From assembly GCA_900642245.1 (NCBI GenBank), contig CAAAJI010001125.1, forward strand, positions 1 to 13,557: a DNA stretch of 13,557 nt, given 5' to 3'. Below are positions 1-6,511 of the stretch, one piece after another. The stretch's first letter is position 1. Every line of letters begins with the position of its first letter. Origin of the DNA: Fragilaria radians (lineage: Eukaryota > Bacillariophyta > Fragilariophyceae > Fragilariales > Fragilariaceae). The notes under the pieces are model-generated. The model did no database searches. It worked only from the letters and a program-made list of their open reading frames with translations, and had not been told where the DNA came from. Both the position numbers and the translations under genes were made by a program.

Positions 1-1
1 C

Positions 2-644
2 GTCACCGAATTGCTCGACCGGTCGGAAGACCCGGCGCGGATGATCCGGATGATCATCCTCGAGATGGAGGAAACCCCTGGTCGAGGTTCGCGCCACCGC
101 GGCCCGGTCGATCGCCGACATGAAGGAAATGCGGCGCGCGGTTGAACGCCTCGACGGGATCCAGGGAAATTGGACCGAAAAGGCGCAGCTGGCGCTCGAA
201 AAGGGCCGCGAGGACCTGGCCCGCTCGGCGCTCGGCGAAAAGCAGAAGGCGGCCGACATGGCAGCCAGCCTGCGCGAGGAAATGAACCAGATTGAGGCGG
301 TGCTTCGAGGCTATGAGGCGGACATTGCGCGGCTCCAGGCAAAGCTTGCCGAGGCGCGGTCACGCCAGGCCAGCATCGCCAACCGGCTCGAAAGTGCGGT
401 CAGCCGCGCCAAGGCCAGCGAGATGCTGCACGGCAGCCGTACAGAGGAGGCCTTCTCGCGCTTCGAGCAGCTCGAACGCCGTGCCGACCTCGCCGAAGGC
501 TATGCCGACGCGCTTGGGATGACCGGGCCGAAGAGCCTTGAGGAAGAATTTGCCCAACTTCGTGCCGCCGACCAGGTCGACGCCGAACTTGAAGAACTCA
601 AAGCCGCGCTTGCGGCGAGCACACAACGGGAAGGGACACGCTGA
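2..644 (+). CDS. pspA: PspA/IM30 family phage shock protein A, 5'-partial, frameshifted
   Basis: PspA is a peripheral inner-membrane coiled-coil protein (ESCRT-III-like) that binds stressed membranes and restrains the psp activator in the cytoplasm. The start lies left of the window. From base 2 the frame reads VTELLDRSEDPARMIRMI and then LEMEET, the usual PspA helix 1-2 region, but continues into nonsense after the four-C run at 75-78. The family sequence resumes as LVEVRATAARSIADMKEM in the frame that starts at base 78. One extra C therefore breaks the frame. From there to the TGA at 642-644 the protein is a long charged coiled coil, as expected. An internal ATG at 120 gives a 174-residue remnant. 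pspC starts one base after the stop, so this is an operon. Family identity is firm; whether the frameshift is real or a sequencing error cannot be told from the sequence. Confidence 0.85.
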
Positions 645-645
645 C

Positions 646-1035
646 ATGCCGTCAAATTACTCACTTGATCGCCGCGACAAGAAGATCGCCGGCGTGTGCT
701 CGACCTTTGGAGACATCTTCAACATCGATCCGACGATCCTGCGCATCGGCCTGATTGCATTGGCCATATTGGTCAGCTGGGAGATGGCGCTGGTCGCTTA
801 TATCGGCGGCGGCATCTACCTGCATACGCAGAAGAACAAGGCTCTCCGCAAGGGCGAACGCCGGTCGGACTTCGAGCGGATGGGCGAGGTCGGCAAGGTT
901 CGTCCAAGCGTTCATGCGATGCGCACCGAACTCGACGAGACCGATCGCCGGATGATGGCAATCGACCATCACATCGCATCCCAGAAAGACCATCAGCTGG
1001 CGCGGGAGATCGAAGCGCTGCGGGAGGAAAAATGA
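646..1035 (+). CDS. pspC: PspC-domain envelope stress membrane protein
   Basis: A 129-residue inner-membrane protein of the phage-shock response, which in studied bacteria senses envelope damage and affects PspA. Residues 4-60 form the PspC domain: a basic start (LDRRDKKIAGVCSTFGD), then IDPTILRIGL leading into one or two membrane segments around residues 31-59. The C-terminal half (about 60-129) is hydrophilic and helical, probably a coiled coil (MRTELDETDRRM). The ATG at 646 was chosen because the domain signature begins right after it and it lies one base after the pspA stop, with a purine-rich GAAGGGA about 9 bases upstream. Upstream in-frame starts would only add residues overlapping pspA. 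The stop overlaps the next gene's start (ATGA), which suggests translational coupling. Confidence 0.92.
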   Translation: MPSNYSLDRRDKKIAGVCSTFGDIFNIDPTILRIGLIALAILVSWEMALVAYIGGGIYLHTQKNKALRKGERRSDFERMGEVGKVRPSVHAMRTELDETDRRMMAIDHHIASQKDHQLAREIEALREEK

Positions 1036-1274
1036 TGTTCGACCCACTTGGCACCGGATTGATTGCAGCGAGCGTGATGTGCGCCATCGGTATTGCGGCC
1101 TGGGCAATGCTCAAGGGCTGGCAGGGCTGGCTCGAGTTGAAGCGGATGGAATTGGTTGCTGGCCGAGCCGAGGCAACGATCCTCCCCGGCAGCGGAGGCG
1201 GCCGGATCGAGATCGCCGACCTCAAGGAGCGCGTCCGCAAGCTTGAAGCCATCGCGGCCGGTATAGACCTCTAG
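1032..1274 (+). CDS. small PspB-like membrane protein
   Basis: An 80-residue protein with one membrane helix at about residues 8-27 (GLIAASVMCAIGIAAWAML), a basic and amphipathic middle, and a C-terminal coiled coil ending DLKERVRKLEAIAAGIDL. This layout, and the tail that resembles the RxRERIxxLExI end of enterobacterial PspB, make it a PspB-like partner of PspC. The similarity is short and not decisive. The first ATG overlaps the pspC stop. A GGAGG at 1023-1027 lies 4 bases before ATG 1032 and 7 bases before the adjacent in-frame ATG 1035, so translation may start at either. It is the last gene of the pspA-pspC operon, and hairpins follow it. The gene order A-C-B differs from the enterobacterial A-B-C. 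Confidence 0.72.
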   Translation: MMFDPLGTGLIAASVMCAIGIAAWAMLKGWQGWLELKRMELVAGRAEATILPGSGGGRIEIADLKERVRKLEAIAAGIDL

Positions 1275-1289
1275 GTCCATCTAGTCCCC

Positions 1290-1314
1290 GCGGCATGCCT
1301 CCCCGACATGCCGC
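1290..1314 (+). other. perfect hairpin after the psp operon
   Basis: Arms GCGGCATG (1290-1297) and CATGCCGC (1307-1314) pair perfectly over 8 bp with a 9-base loop. No T tract follows. It lies 15 bp after the PspB-like stop and just before the terminator-like hairpin, so it may protect the 3' end or help transcription stop. Confidence 0.5.
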
Positions 1315-1323
1315 ACCACGAAC

Positions 1324-1355
1324 CGGCCCGGGACTCCACCTTCCGGGCCGCTTTT
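1324..1355 (+). terminator. Rho-independent terminator of the psp operon
   Basis: CGGCCCGG (1324-1331) pairs perfectly with CCGGGCCG (1343-1350). A G-T and an A-T pair extend the stem inward to leave a 7-base loop. CTTTT follows at 1351-1355. The stem is strong and GC-rich and the T tract short, so termination is likely but perhaps incomplete. Confidence 0.72.
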
Positions 1356-1373
1356 CGTAAGCGCGGCATTCGC

Positions 1374-1407
1374 TTGACCACAGGGATGCCGCCGTTATCC
1401 CCCCTGT
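1374..1407 (+). promoter_or_regulatory. candidate promoter and dyad before the cation exporter
   Basis: TTGACC at 1374-1379 and TATCCC at 1396-1401 are spaced 16 bp, a plausible sigma70 pair. Predicted transcription would begin around 1408, at the start codon. A dyad ACAGGG (1380-1385) / CCCTGT (1402-1407) brackets the -10; a second possible pairing is GGGAT (1383-1387) / ATCCC (1397-1401). No Shine-Dalgarno sequence precedes the gene. The site could be bound by a metal-responsive repressor, which is inference only. Confidence 0.4.
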
Positions 1408-1408
1408 G

Positions 1409-2371
1409 ATGGGCGCGGGCCACCATCACGCCGGGCACGGCCACGGTCCTGGCGGGAGCCACGGGCACGGCGGAAGCCACGGGGGTGGTGCAAGCTTCGG
1501 TCCGGCCTTCATAATCGGCATTGCGCTCAATCTTGGCTTCGTGATCGTCGAGACGATCTACGGTTTCGCAGCCAATTCCATGGCCCTGCTGGCCGATGCC
1601 GGCCACAATCTCTCCGACGTGCTTGGGCTGGTCGTCGCCTACGTCGGAATGCTGCTGGTCAAGCGACGTCCGAGCCCGCGCTTTTCCTACGGTCTCAAGA
1701 AGAGTTCGATCCTTGCCGCGCTGATCAACGCGTTACTGCTGCTAATCGCGGTGGGCGCGATCATCGCCGAGGCAATCCGCCGGCTGATTGACCCCGAGCC
1801 GTCGAACGGAATGACGGTAATTGCGGTCGCGGCCGTGGGAATCGTGATCAACGGCATCACCGCACTGCTGTTCGCGCGCGGACGCCATGGCGATCTCAAT
1901 ATCCGGGGCGCCTATCTCCACATGATGGCCGACGCCGCGGTCTCGGCCGCGGTGGTCGTTGCAGGCCTGCTGATGCTGCGCACCGGCGCGACGTGGATCG
2001 ACCCGGCAATCAGCCTGGTAGTGGCCGCCGTTATCCTGTGGGGCACATGGGGCCTGCTCGTTGAATCGACCTCAATGACGCTTGCCGGTACCCCGCGAAA
2101 CATCGAATCGGCGCAGGTTGCACACGCCCTCGAGACATTGCCCGGCGTGCTGGGGACGCATCATCTGCACATCTGGTCGCTATCGACGACGGAGACCGCG
2201 ATGACGGTTCACCTGCGGGTGGCCCCCGAGGTCGATCGCGACCTTATCCTTCGCCAGGCCAATGCTTACGTCCACCAGATGTTCGGGATCGACCATTCGA
2301 CCATCCAGGTCGAACGCGCCGAGCCGTCAGTCGGCAATGAATGCCGCGGTGACGATTGCGGGCATTCCTAA
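1409..2371 (+). CDS. cation diffusion facilitator (CDF) metal exporter, CzcD/ZitB-like
   Basis: A 320-residue inner-membrane antiporter that moves Zn(II) or similar divalent cations out of the cytoplasm in exchange for protons. The N-terminus (about residues 5-26) is rich in His-Gly, a cytoplasmic metal-binding arm. Six membrane helices follow between about 30 and 222. The transport-site residues are present as HxxxD in helix 2 (H66, D70 in AGHNLSD) and HxxxD in helix 5 (H171, D175 in LHMMAD), the His-Asp arrangement of zinc-type CDFs. The cytoplasmic C-terminal domain (about 225-305) includes THHLHIWSLS, and the tail CRGDDCGH adds a further likely metal site. An in-frame GTG at 1406 is the alternative start. 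No ribosome site is seen upstream, so the mRNA may be leaderless. It converges with the TonB receptor, with only 13 bp between the stops. Confidence 0.9.
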   Translation: MGAGHHHAGHGHGPGGSHGHGGSHGGGASFGPAFIIGIALNLGFVIVETIYGFAANSMALLADAGHNLSDVLGLVVAYVGMLLVKRRPSPRFSYGLKKSSILAALINALLLLIAVGAIIAEAIRRLIDPEPSNGMTVIAVAAVGIVINGITALLFARGRHGDLNIRGAYLHMMADAAVSAAVVVAGLLMLRTGATWIDPAISLVVAAVILWGTWGLLVESTSMTLAGTPRNIESAQVAHALETLPGVLGTHHLHIWSLSTTETAMTVHLRVAPEVDRDLILRQANAYVHQMFGIDHSTIQVERAEPSVGNECRGDDCGHS

Positions 2372-2399
2372 TATTTGAAGCTGGCTAATATTTGAAGCT
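2368..2399. repeat. 15-bp tandem duplication across the convergent gene ends
   Basis: CTAATATTTGAAGCT occurs at 2368-2382 and again at 2385-2399, separated by GG. The right copy encodes the receptor's last codons (SFKY and stop, - strand). The left copy repeats this ending outside the gene and supplies the TAA stop of the CDF gene at 2369-2371. Confidence 0.9.
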
Positions 2400-4490
2400 T
2401 GCCGTCAGCCTGATGTCGCGCCCGGCGAGCGGTGCATAATCCTTGAGCAGGCTTGCGTGGCGCCGCGCAACCACGTCGAAAATGTTATTGGCGGTCAGGC
2501 CCAGCGTCAGTTCCGGCCGATCGTCGAGGGGATGCCAATCGACCCCGAGGCTGACCAACGTAAAGCCGGGCGTTTCGGTCTCAAGCGGCGCGTTGCGCTG
2601 CTGTGCAAAGACGCGTTCGACCTCGATCCGCCCGTCGATTGGCCCGCGCGTTCCGGCAATTGCCCCGAGCAGGCGCAATGGCGGGATTTGTGGGGCCGGG
2701 CCAAAGCCCTTGATCGTCGCGCGGGTTGCATCCGCCACGCCCTCGAAGCGCCAGTCGACGCCAAGCGCCTGGCCCAGCCTCGCGTCGACTTCGAGTTCCA
2801 GCCCATAATAATTGGCGCGGCCTTGGGCGTAGGAATAGACAGGGAGATCGTCTTCGATTTCGCCGGTGGCGGCCTGATAGATGAAATTTGAGAAGCGATT
2901 GTAATAGGCGGTCGCGGTCAGCTGGAGCGGACCTACGCCGCGTTTGATACTGGCCTCGACCCCGAGGCTACGTTCGGTCTCGAGGTCGGGATCGCCGATT
3001 TCGAAGGCCTGGGTCCCTGCGTGCGGCCCGTTGGAGAAGAGTTCCTCGACCGAAGGGGCGCGCACCGAGCGGGCAAGATTCAGCCCAGCCTTCCAGCCGC
3101 CACCTAGTTCGTGGGTCGCACCGGCCGACAGCGACAGCGCGTTGAAATTTCGCTTGAGCGCGGGCGTGCCGAGATCGGGATCGGCCTCGGCGCGCGCCTT
3201 GCTATGCTCAAAGCGAACTCCGGCCTCGATCCTGAGCGGGCCGCGCTTGAGCGACTGCAGCGTGAATATCCCGGCCTGTTTCAGGCGGCTCTCGGGCAGG
3301 AATTTCTCCTCCCCGATGATGTACACGCGTTTGGTAAGGCCTTGGACTCCCGTCGTTCCTTCCCAGCCCCCACGGTCCGCCTGAACCAGGTCTAGCCGCC
3401 CTTCGGCACCGCGCGCGTAAAAGCTCGATCCGATTGCACCGTCGGGCTCAAGTTCGTCATGGTGATAGCGCGCCGCGCCCGCCCGAAAACGAAGCTGCGA
3501 AAAGGCGCCGGACAAAGGAATTTCGGCGCGCGCGTCGTAGCGGGTCTGCTCGACATCGATTCGCGGCGCTTCGGCCTCGCCCTCCGGGTCGAGCGAGAAA
3601 CGAATAGGAACTCCGTAGAGTGCCGTGTGGCGGGTGACGGACGCACCGACGTTGAGCGGGCCATCGATGTACGCCACGCCGCCCGCGAAATCCTGCGTTT
3701 TGGCCTTGGTGTTGGGCAGCTTGCCTTTGAGGTCCGCGAGTTCGCGAATCTCCACCGACGGACTGGCGCGCGCCTGGTCGCGCAAATCATCCGACAACAG
3801 GTGGCCGCCCGTCCGGAGATCGTCGCTGCGGGTAAGGCTGGCGTCGCCGTGGAGGACGAAATTGCCGAACACCGGTACAGACAAGGCGAGGGCGGCAGAG
3901 CGTTCGTCGGCAGCGCTGCCGTAGCCGAGAAGCGCGACGGCATGGAGAGGCTCCTCGACCCGGCGCGGGATGCGCGTGTCAACGACGTTGACTACTCCGC
4001 CGATTGCCGATGAGCCGAACGGAAGGGCTGCCGGGCCCCGCAAAACTTCGATGCGGTCGGCGGTGAGCGGGTTGATCGCGACGGCATGGTCGGCGCTCGA
4101 GGCCGAGACGTCGAAGCTGCCGATGCCGTCGGTCAGGACGCGGATGCGGTCGCCGCCCAGCCCGCGCAGGATCGGGCGCGACGCGGTCGGGCCGAAACTC
4201 GACGCCGAGACGCCCGGCAGCCGGGTCAGCGTATCGCCGATCGATGGGCGGATGGCGCTGACCAGTTCCTGCCCGCCCAGCACCGAGACCCCTCCGAGTA
4301 CGTCTTCCGCGCGGCGCCGCACGCCGGTGACGATGATCGCCTCGTTATGCGGGCGGCTGTCGCGAGCGACCGGAGCGGCCGTAGAAGCGGCAGGCTGATC
4401 GTCCGCCAGTGCGGGATCCACCGCCTGGGCAAGCAGTGACGAGGGCACAAGAGCGAACGGAAGGGCGAACAGGGCGATCGGGCGAGGCAT
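2385..4490 (-). CDS. TonB-dependent outer-membrane receptor, ZnuD-like (probable zinc uptake)
   Basis: A 701-residue outer-membrane receptor energised by TonB-ExbBD. The signal peptide is residues 1-23 (cleavage after LLAQA). A Ton-box-like EAIIVTG lies at 50-56. The plug domain spans about 60-175 and holds IEVLRGPAALPFGSSAIGG at 147-165. The rest is a 22-strand-type barrel ending in aromatic Tyr (LTASFKY). The stretches YHHDELEPDGAIGS in an outer loop region and LLKDYAPLAGRDIRLT near the C-terminus match what I know of ZnuD-type zinc receptors. The convergent CDF zinc exporter supports a zinc role, but copper or another metal is not excluded. The ATG is preceded on its strand by AAGGGA at 5-bp spacing. 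It is divergent from the threonine synthase-like gene. Confidence 0.85.
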   Translation of the reverse strand: MPRPIALFALPFALVPSSLLAQAVDPALADDQPAASTAAPVARDSRPHNEAIIVTGVRRRAEDVLGGVSVLGGQELVSAIRPSIGDTLTRLPGVSASSFGPTASRPILRGLGGDRIRVLTDGIGSFDVSASSADHAVAINPLTADRIEVLRGPAALPFGSSAIGGVVNVVDTRIPRRVEEPLHAVALLGYGSAADERSAALALSVPVFGNFVLHGDASLTRSDDLRTGGHLLSDDLRDQARASPSVEIRELADLKGKLPNTKAKTQDFAGGVAYIDGPLNVGASVTRHTALYGVPIRFSLDPEGEAEAPRIDVEQTRYDARAEIPLSGAFSQLRFRAGAARYHHDELEPDGAIGSSFYARGAEGRLDLVQADRGGWEGTTGVQGLTKRVYIIGEEKFLPESRLKQAGIFTLQSLKRGPLRIEAGVRFEHSKARAEADPDLGTPALKRNFNALSLSAGATHELGGGWKAGLNLARSVRAPSVEELFSNGPHAGTQAFEIGDPDLETERSLGVEASIKRGVGPLQLTATAYYNRFSNFIYQAATGEIEDDLPVYSYAQGRANYYGLELEVDARLGQALGVDWRFEGVADATRATIKGFGPAPQIPPLRLLGAIAGTRGPIDGRIEVERVFAQQRNAPLETETPGFTLVSLGVDWHPLDDRPELTLGLTANNIFDVVARRHASLLKDYAPLAGRDIRLTASFKY

Positions 4491-4498
4491 GGCAATCC

Positions 4499-4542
4499 CT
4501 TAGTGATTGGCGCTTACTAAGCAGGATGATACAACATCGCAA
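4499..4542. promoter_or_regulatory. divergent promoter/operator region, receptor vs threonine synthase-like gene
   Basis: The 140-bp spacer holds an 11-bp palindrome GCTTACTAAGC (4512-4522). CTTAGT (4499-4504) also pairs with ACTAAG (4516-4521), and GATG/CATC arms at 4525-4538 form an AT-rich imperfect dyad. For the - strand, TTGCGA (4542-4537) and TAGTAA (4519-4514) with 17-bp spacing would put the -10 inside the palindrome. For the + strand, TTGGCG (4507-4512) and TACAAC (4530-4535), also 17 bp apart, could drive the PLP-enzyme gene. All boxes are weak matches. A Zur-like regulator is possible but the usual Zur box is not obvious. Confidence 0.35.
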
Positions 4543-4630
4543 TCGGCTCTCTGGTGTTCGTCGCATAAGGATCACAATTGGTCGAAGCCGGCTGCTCGCC
4601 CGCGCCGCATAGCTGCGCTACGCAGCAGCC

Positions 4631-5833
4631 ATGTTCATGACCCATCTCGAATGTTCGCTGACCGGCGAGCGCTACGAATCGGACCGCCTTCAAAATCTGT
4701 CGCGCGCGGGGAAGCCTTTGCTGGCTCGCTACGATCTCGGCGCGGCCCGGCGAATTCTCAACCCAGAGCTGCTCGCGTCCCGTCCGCCGGGCATGTGGAA
4801 ATGGCGCGAATTGCTGCCGCTTCCCGCCCACGCGGATCCGGTCAGCCTGGGGGAGCCTGAGACTCCGCTGGTTGCCCTAGATGGGACTGGCCGTCGTCAC
4901 GCTGCCCGCGCGCTGCTGGTCAAGGATGAAGGTCGGCTCCCGACCGGATCGTTCAAGGCGCGTGGACTGAGCGTTGCAGTCAGCATGGCACGCCATTTCG
5001 GAGTGACCCGGATCGCCATGCCGACCAATGGCAACGCCGGTGCGGCGCTGGCCGCCTATGGCGCGCGCGCCGGGATCGAGACGATCGTCATCTGCCCCGC
5101 CGAAACGCCCGCGATCAATATTGCCGAAACTGCGGCCTATGGCGCCCGGGTCTACGTTGCCGACGGCCAGATCGACGAGTGCGGTGCGCTGGTCGGGAAG
5201 GGGGCTGCCGAGGGGCGCTGGTTCGACTGCTCCACGCTCAAGGAGCCCTATCGCATCGAAGGAAAGAAGGTGATGGGGCTGGAACTCGCCGAGCAGCTTG
5301 GCTGGCAATTGCCCGACGCGATCTTCTACCCGACCGGCGGCGGGACCGGCCTGATCGGCATGTGGAAGGCATTCGACGAGCTGGAGGCGATCGGCCTGAT
5401 CGGTCCGCAGCGACCGCGGATGTTCGCCATCCAGGCGGAGGGTTGCGCGCCGATCGTCAGGGCGTTTGAAGCCGGCGAGGAATTCGCAACACGCTGGGCA
5501 GGCGCGGCAACCATGGCGACCGGGATCCGGGTGCCCAAGGCGGTTGGCGACTTCCTGATCCTACGCGCGGTCCGCGAGAGCCGGGGGGCAGCGCTGGCGG
5601 TTCCCGAGTCGATGATCGCCGAAGCGGTTCGCGATGCCGCTCACGACGACGGCTTCCTGCTGTGCCCCGAGGGTGGCGCCGTGCTCGCAGGATGGCGGCT
5701 GGCGCTGGATCGCGGGCTGGTCGGCCGCGACGAGCGCGTGATGCTGTTCAACTGCGCCAACGGCAACAAATACCCGCTGGCCGACACCTCGCGGCGCATC
5801 GAACTGGGAAATATGGAGGCGAGGGCGCTCTGA
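4631..5833 (+). CDS. threonine synthase-like PLP-dependent enzyme
   Basis: A 400-residue fold-type II PLP enzyme of the tryptophan-synthase-beta family, cytoplasmic. Threonine synthases convert O-phosphohomoserine to threonine. The N-terminal piece (about 5-35, ECSLTGERYESDRLQNLS) is typical of the shorter threonine synthases. LPTGSFKARG at 103-112 carries the PLP lysine K109; PTNGNAGAA at 131-139 and PTGGGTG at 234-240 form the phosphate-binding loops; ALDRGLV and FNCANGNKYP lie near the end. Most threonine synthases have SFKDRG; here the Asp is Ala, as in threonine dehydratases, so the substrate is less certain. A six-bp hairpin (4612-4617 / 4621-4626) stands just before the ATG and no good ribosome site is seen. 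ATG 4637 is an alternative start. Confidence 0.8.
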   Translation: MFMTHLECSLTGERYESDRLQNLSRAGKPLLARYDLGAARRILNPELLASRPPGMWKWRELLPLPAHADPVSLGEPETPLVALDGTGRRHAARALLVKDEGRLPTGSFKARGLSVAVSMARHFGVTRIAMPTNGNAGAALAAYGARAGIETIVICPAETPAINIAETAAYGARVYVADGQIDECGALVGKGAAEGRWFDCSTLKEPYRIEGKKVMGLELAEQLGWQLPDAIFYPTGGGTGLIGMWKAFDELEAIGLIGPQRPRMFAIQAEGCAPIVRAFEAGEEFATRWAGAATMATGIRVPKAVGDFLILRAVRESRGAALAVPESMIAEAVRDAAHDDGFLLCPEGGAVLAGWRLALDRGLVGRDERVMLFNCANGNKYPLADTSRRIELGNMEARAL

Positions 5834-5949
5834 GTATGCGTCAGGTGCGAGCCGGATCGTTCCGAGCCGGCCTAGTTGACGTCAGTAGGCAGCTAAGTCG
5901 TCGCAGCCGGTCAAGTGGCTCCGCGTTCTGAGTCCTCCGCGGATTGCAT

Positions 5950-6161
5950 TTCCCTGTTAATCAGGGAATTTGCAGCGAATCTACTGCAAAAACAGGTCAT
6001 TCGTCGGTGCGGCGAGCGATTTAGTCGCCGAAATATGACGATAATCCAGAGGCTTGAATGATCGAATAACCTGTCCGCCTGTTATTCGGCATAACAGGGA
6101 AGTAATTCCCGTCGAACAGGGCAATTGGTCGACGCTTACAGGGATTCGTTCCCCGAACAGG
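5950..6161. repeat. AACAGG/CCTGTT repeat array with nested inverted repeats
   Basis: Six exact copies of the hexamer lie within 209 bp: CCTGTT at 5953 and 6078; AACAGG at 5991, 6093, 6115 and 6156. There are near-copies at 6070 and 6138. They sit inside hairpins: TTCCCTG/CAGGGAA (5950-5956, 5962-5968, 5-base loop), TTTGCAG/CTGCAAA (5969-5975, 5984-5990), CGGCGA/TCGCCG (6010-6015, 6025-6030), CGAATAAC/GTTATTCG (6063-6070, 6081-6088), CCTGTTAT/ATAACAGG (6078-6085, 6091-6098, 5-base loop) and GGGAA/TTCCC (6097-6101, 6106-6110). Several pairings compete for the same bases. It resembles a multi-site protein-binding or recombination region; its function is unknown to me. Confidence 0.75.
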
Positions 6162-6382
6162 CAGCAGCCTGACCGACGTGGGCCGCCATATCAGGCCTAG
6201 AATCTTCCGATGTTATTATGGGCAGGTTCCTTGATGAAAGGGCGCGTCCAGGCGGGCAGATTCGCGCGCTGTGTCAGTCACGTATCCCACCGGATAAGCT
6301 GCACTCCGGATCTGTATATGTGAGTCCCTGTAGTATTGAAGTCAACTGAACATTTTTTTCCAGTCGATTATTAATAACTGAA

Positions 6383-6402
6383 GTAGTTGTATATACTACT
6401 AC
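6383..6402. promoter_or_regulatory. 20-bp operator-like palindrome over a TATACT -10 box
   Basis: The dyad is centred between 6392 and 6393; nine of ten base pairs match (arms GTAGT and ACTAC around the core GTATATAC). Beyond one offset base the symmetry continues as TGAAG (6379-6383) / CTTCA (6404-6408). TATACT at 6392-6397 is a good -10 box inside the dyad, though the -35 is poor. Transcription from about 6404 would give a 57-base leader to the exonuclease gene. Such overlap is typical of phage repressor operators; no repressor gene is in the window. Confidence 0.55.
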
Positions 6403-6447
6403 ACTTCACTCGCACTGTATGTAATCCAGTACTCCTCTAGAAAAATG

Positions 6448-6511
6448 AAGGAGATGCACAGTGGATAACTTCGGGATAACGTTGAGTAACCTGGAGGATG
6501 CAGTGGATAAC
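6448..6511 (+). repeat. duplicated ribosome site and start codon of the exonuclease gene
   Basis: AAGGAG (6448-6453) stands 7 bases before GTG 6461, and GGAGG (6493-6497) stands 5 bases before a second in-frame GTG at 6503. The two sites share GATGCA and GTGGATAAC, differing by a 2-base CA insertion. Both give the same protein frame, 14 codons apart. Either may be used, so the first 14 residues of the exonuclease are uncertain. Confidence 0.7.

Larger units (their letters stand above)
5834..6460 (+). other. 627-bp non-coding left edge of the accessory island
   Basis: No convincing gene lies between the threonine synthase-like gene and the exonuclease gene. The left third (to about 5940) is GC-rich and unremarkable, with GAGCCGG twice near 5850-5870. 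The middle (5950-6161) is the AACAGG/CCTGTT array. From about 6310 to 6450 it becomes clearly AT-rich, with a T7 run near 6351-6358 and an operator-like dyad. The base composition change fits imported DNA. No tRNA, integrase remnant or attachment repeat was recognised. Confidence 0.7.

Noticed and set aside
2443..4439. Several long + strand open frames opposite the TonB receptor
   Set aside because: Antisense shadows common in GC-rich DNA, with no domain and no ribosome sites.
6218..6349. A 43-codon open frame (MGRFLDERARPGGQIR...) in the spacer before the exonuclease gene
   Set aside because: No ribosome site and no recognisable family; the frame stays open only from 6173. It may be chance or the debris of a lost gene.
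6445..6468. A seven-codon frame (MKEMHSG) overlapping the exonuclease ribosome site
   Set aside because: Too short, no ribosome site of its own and no codons suggesting attenuation; probably chance.
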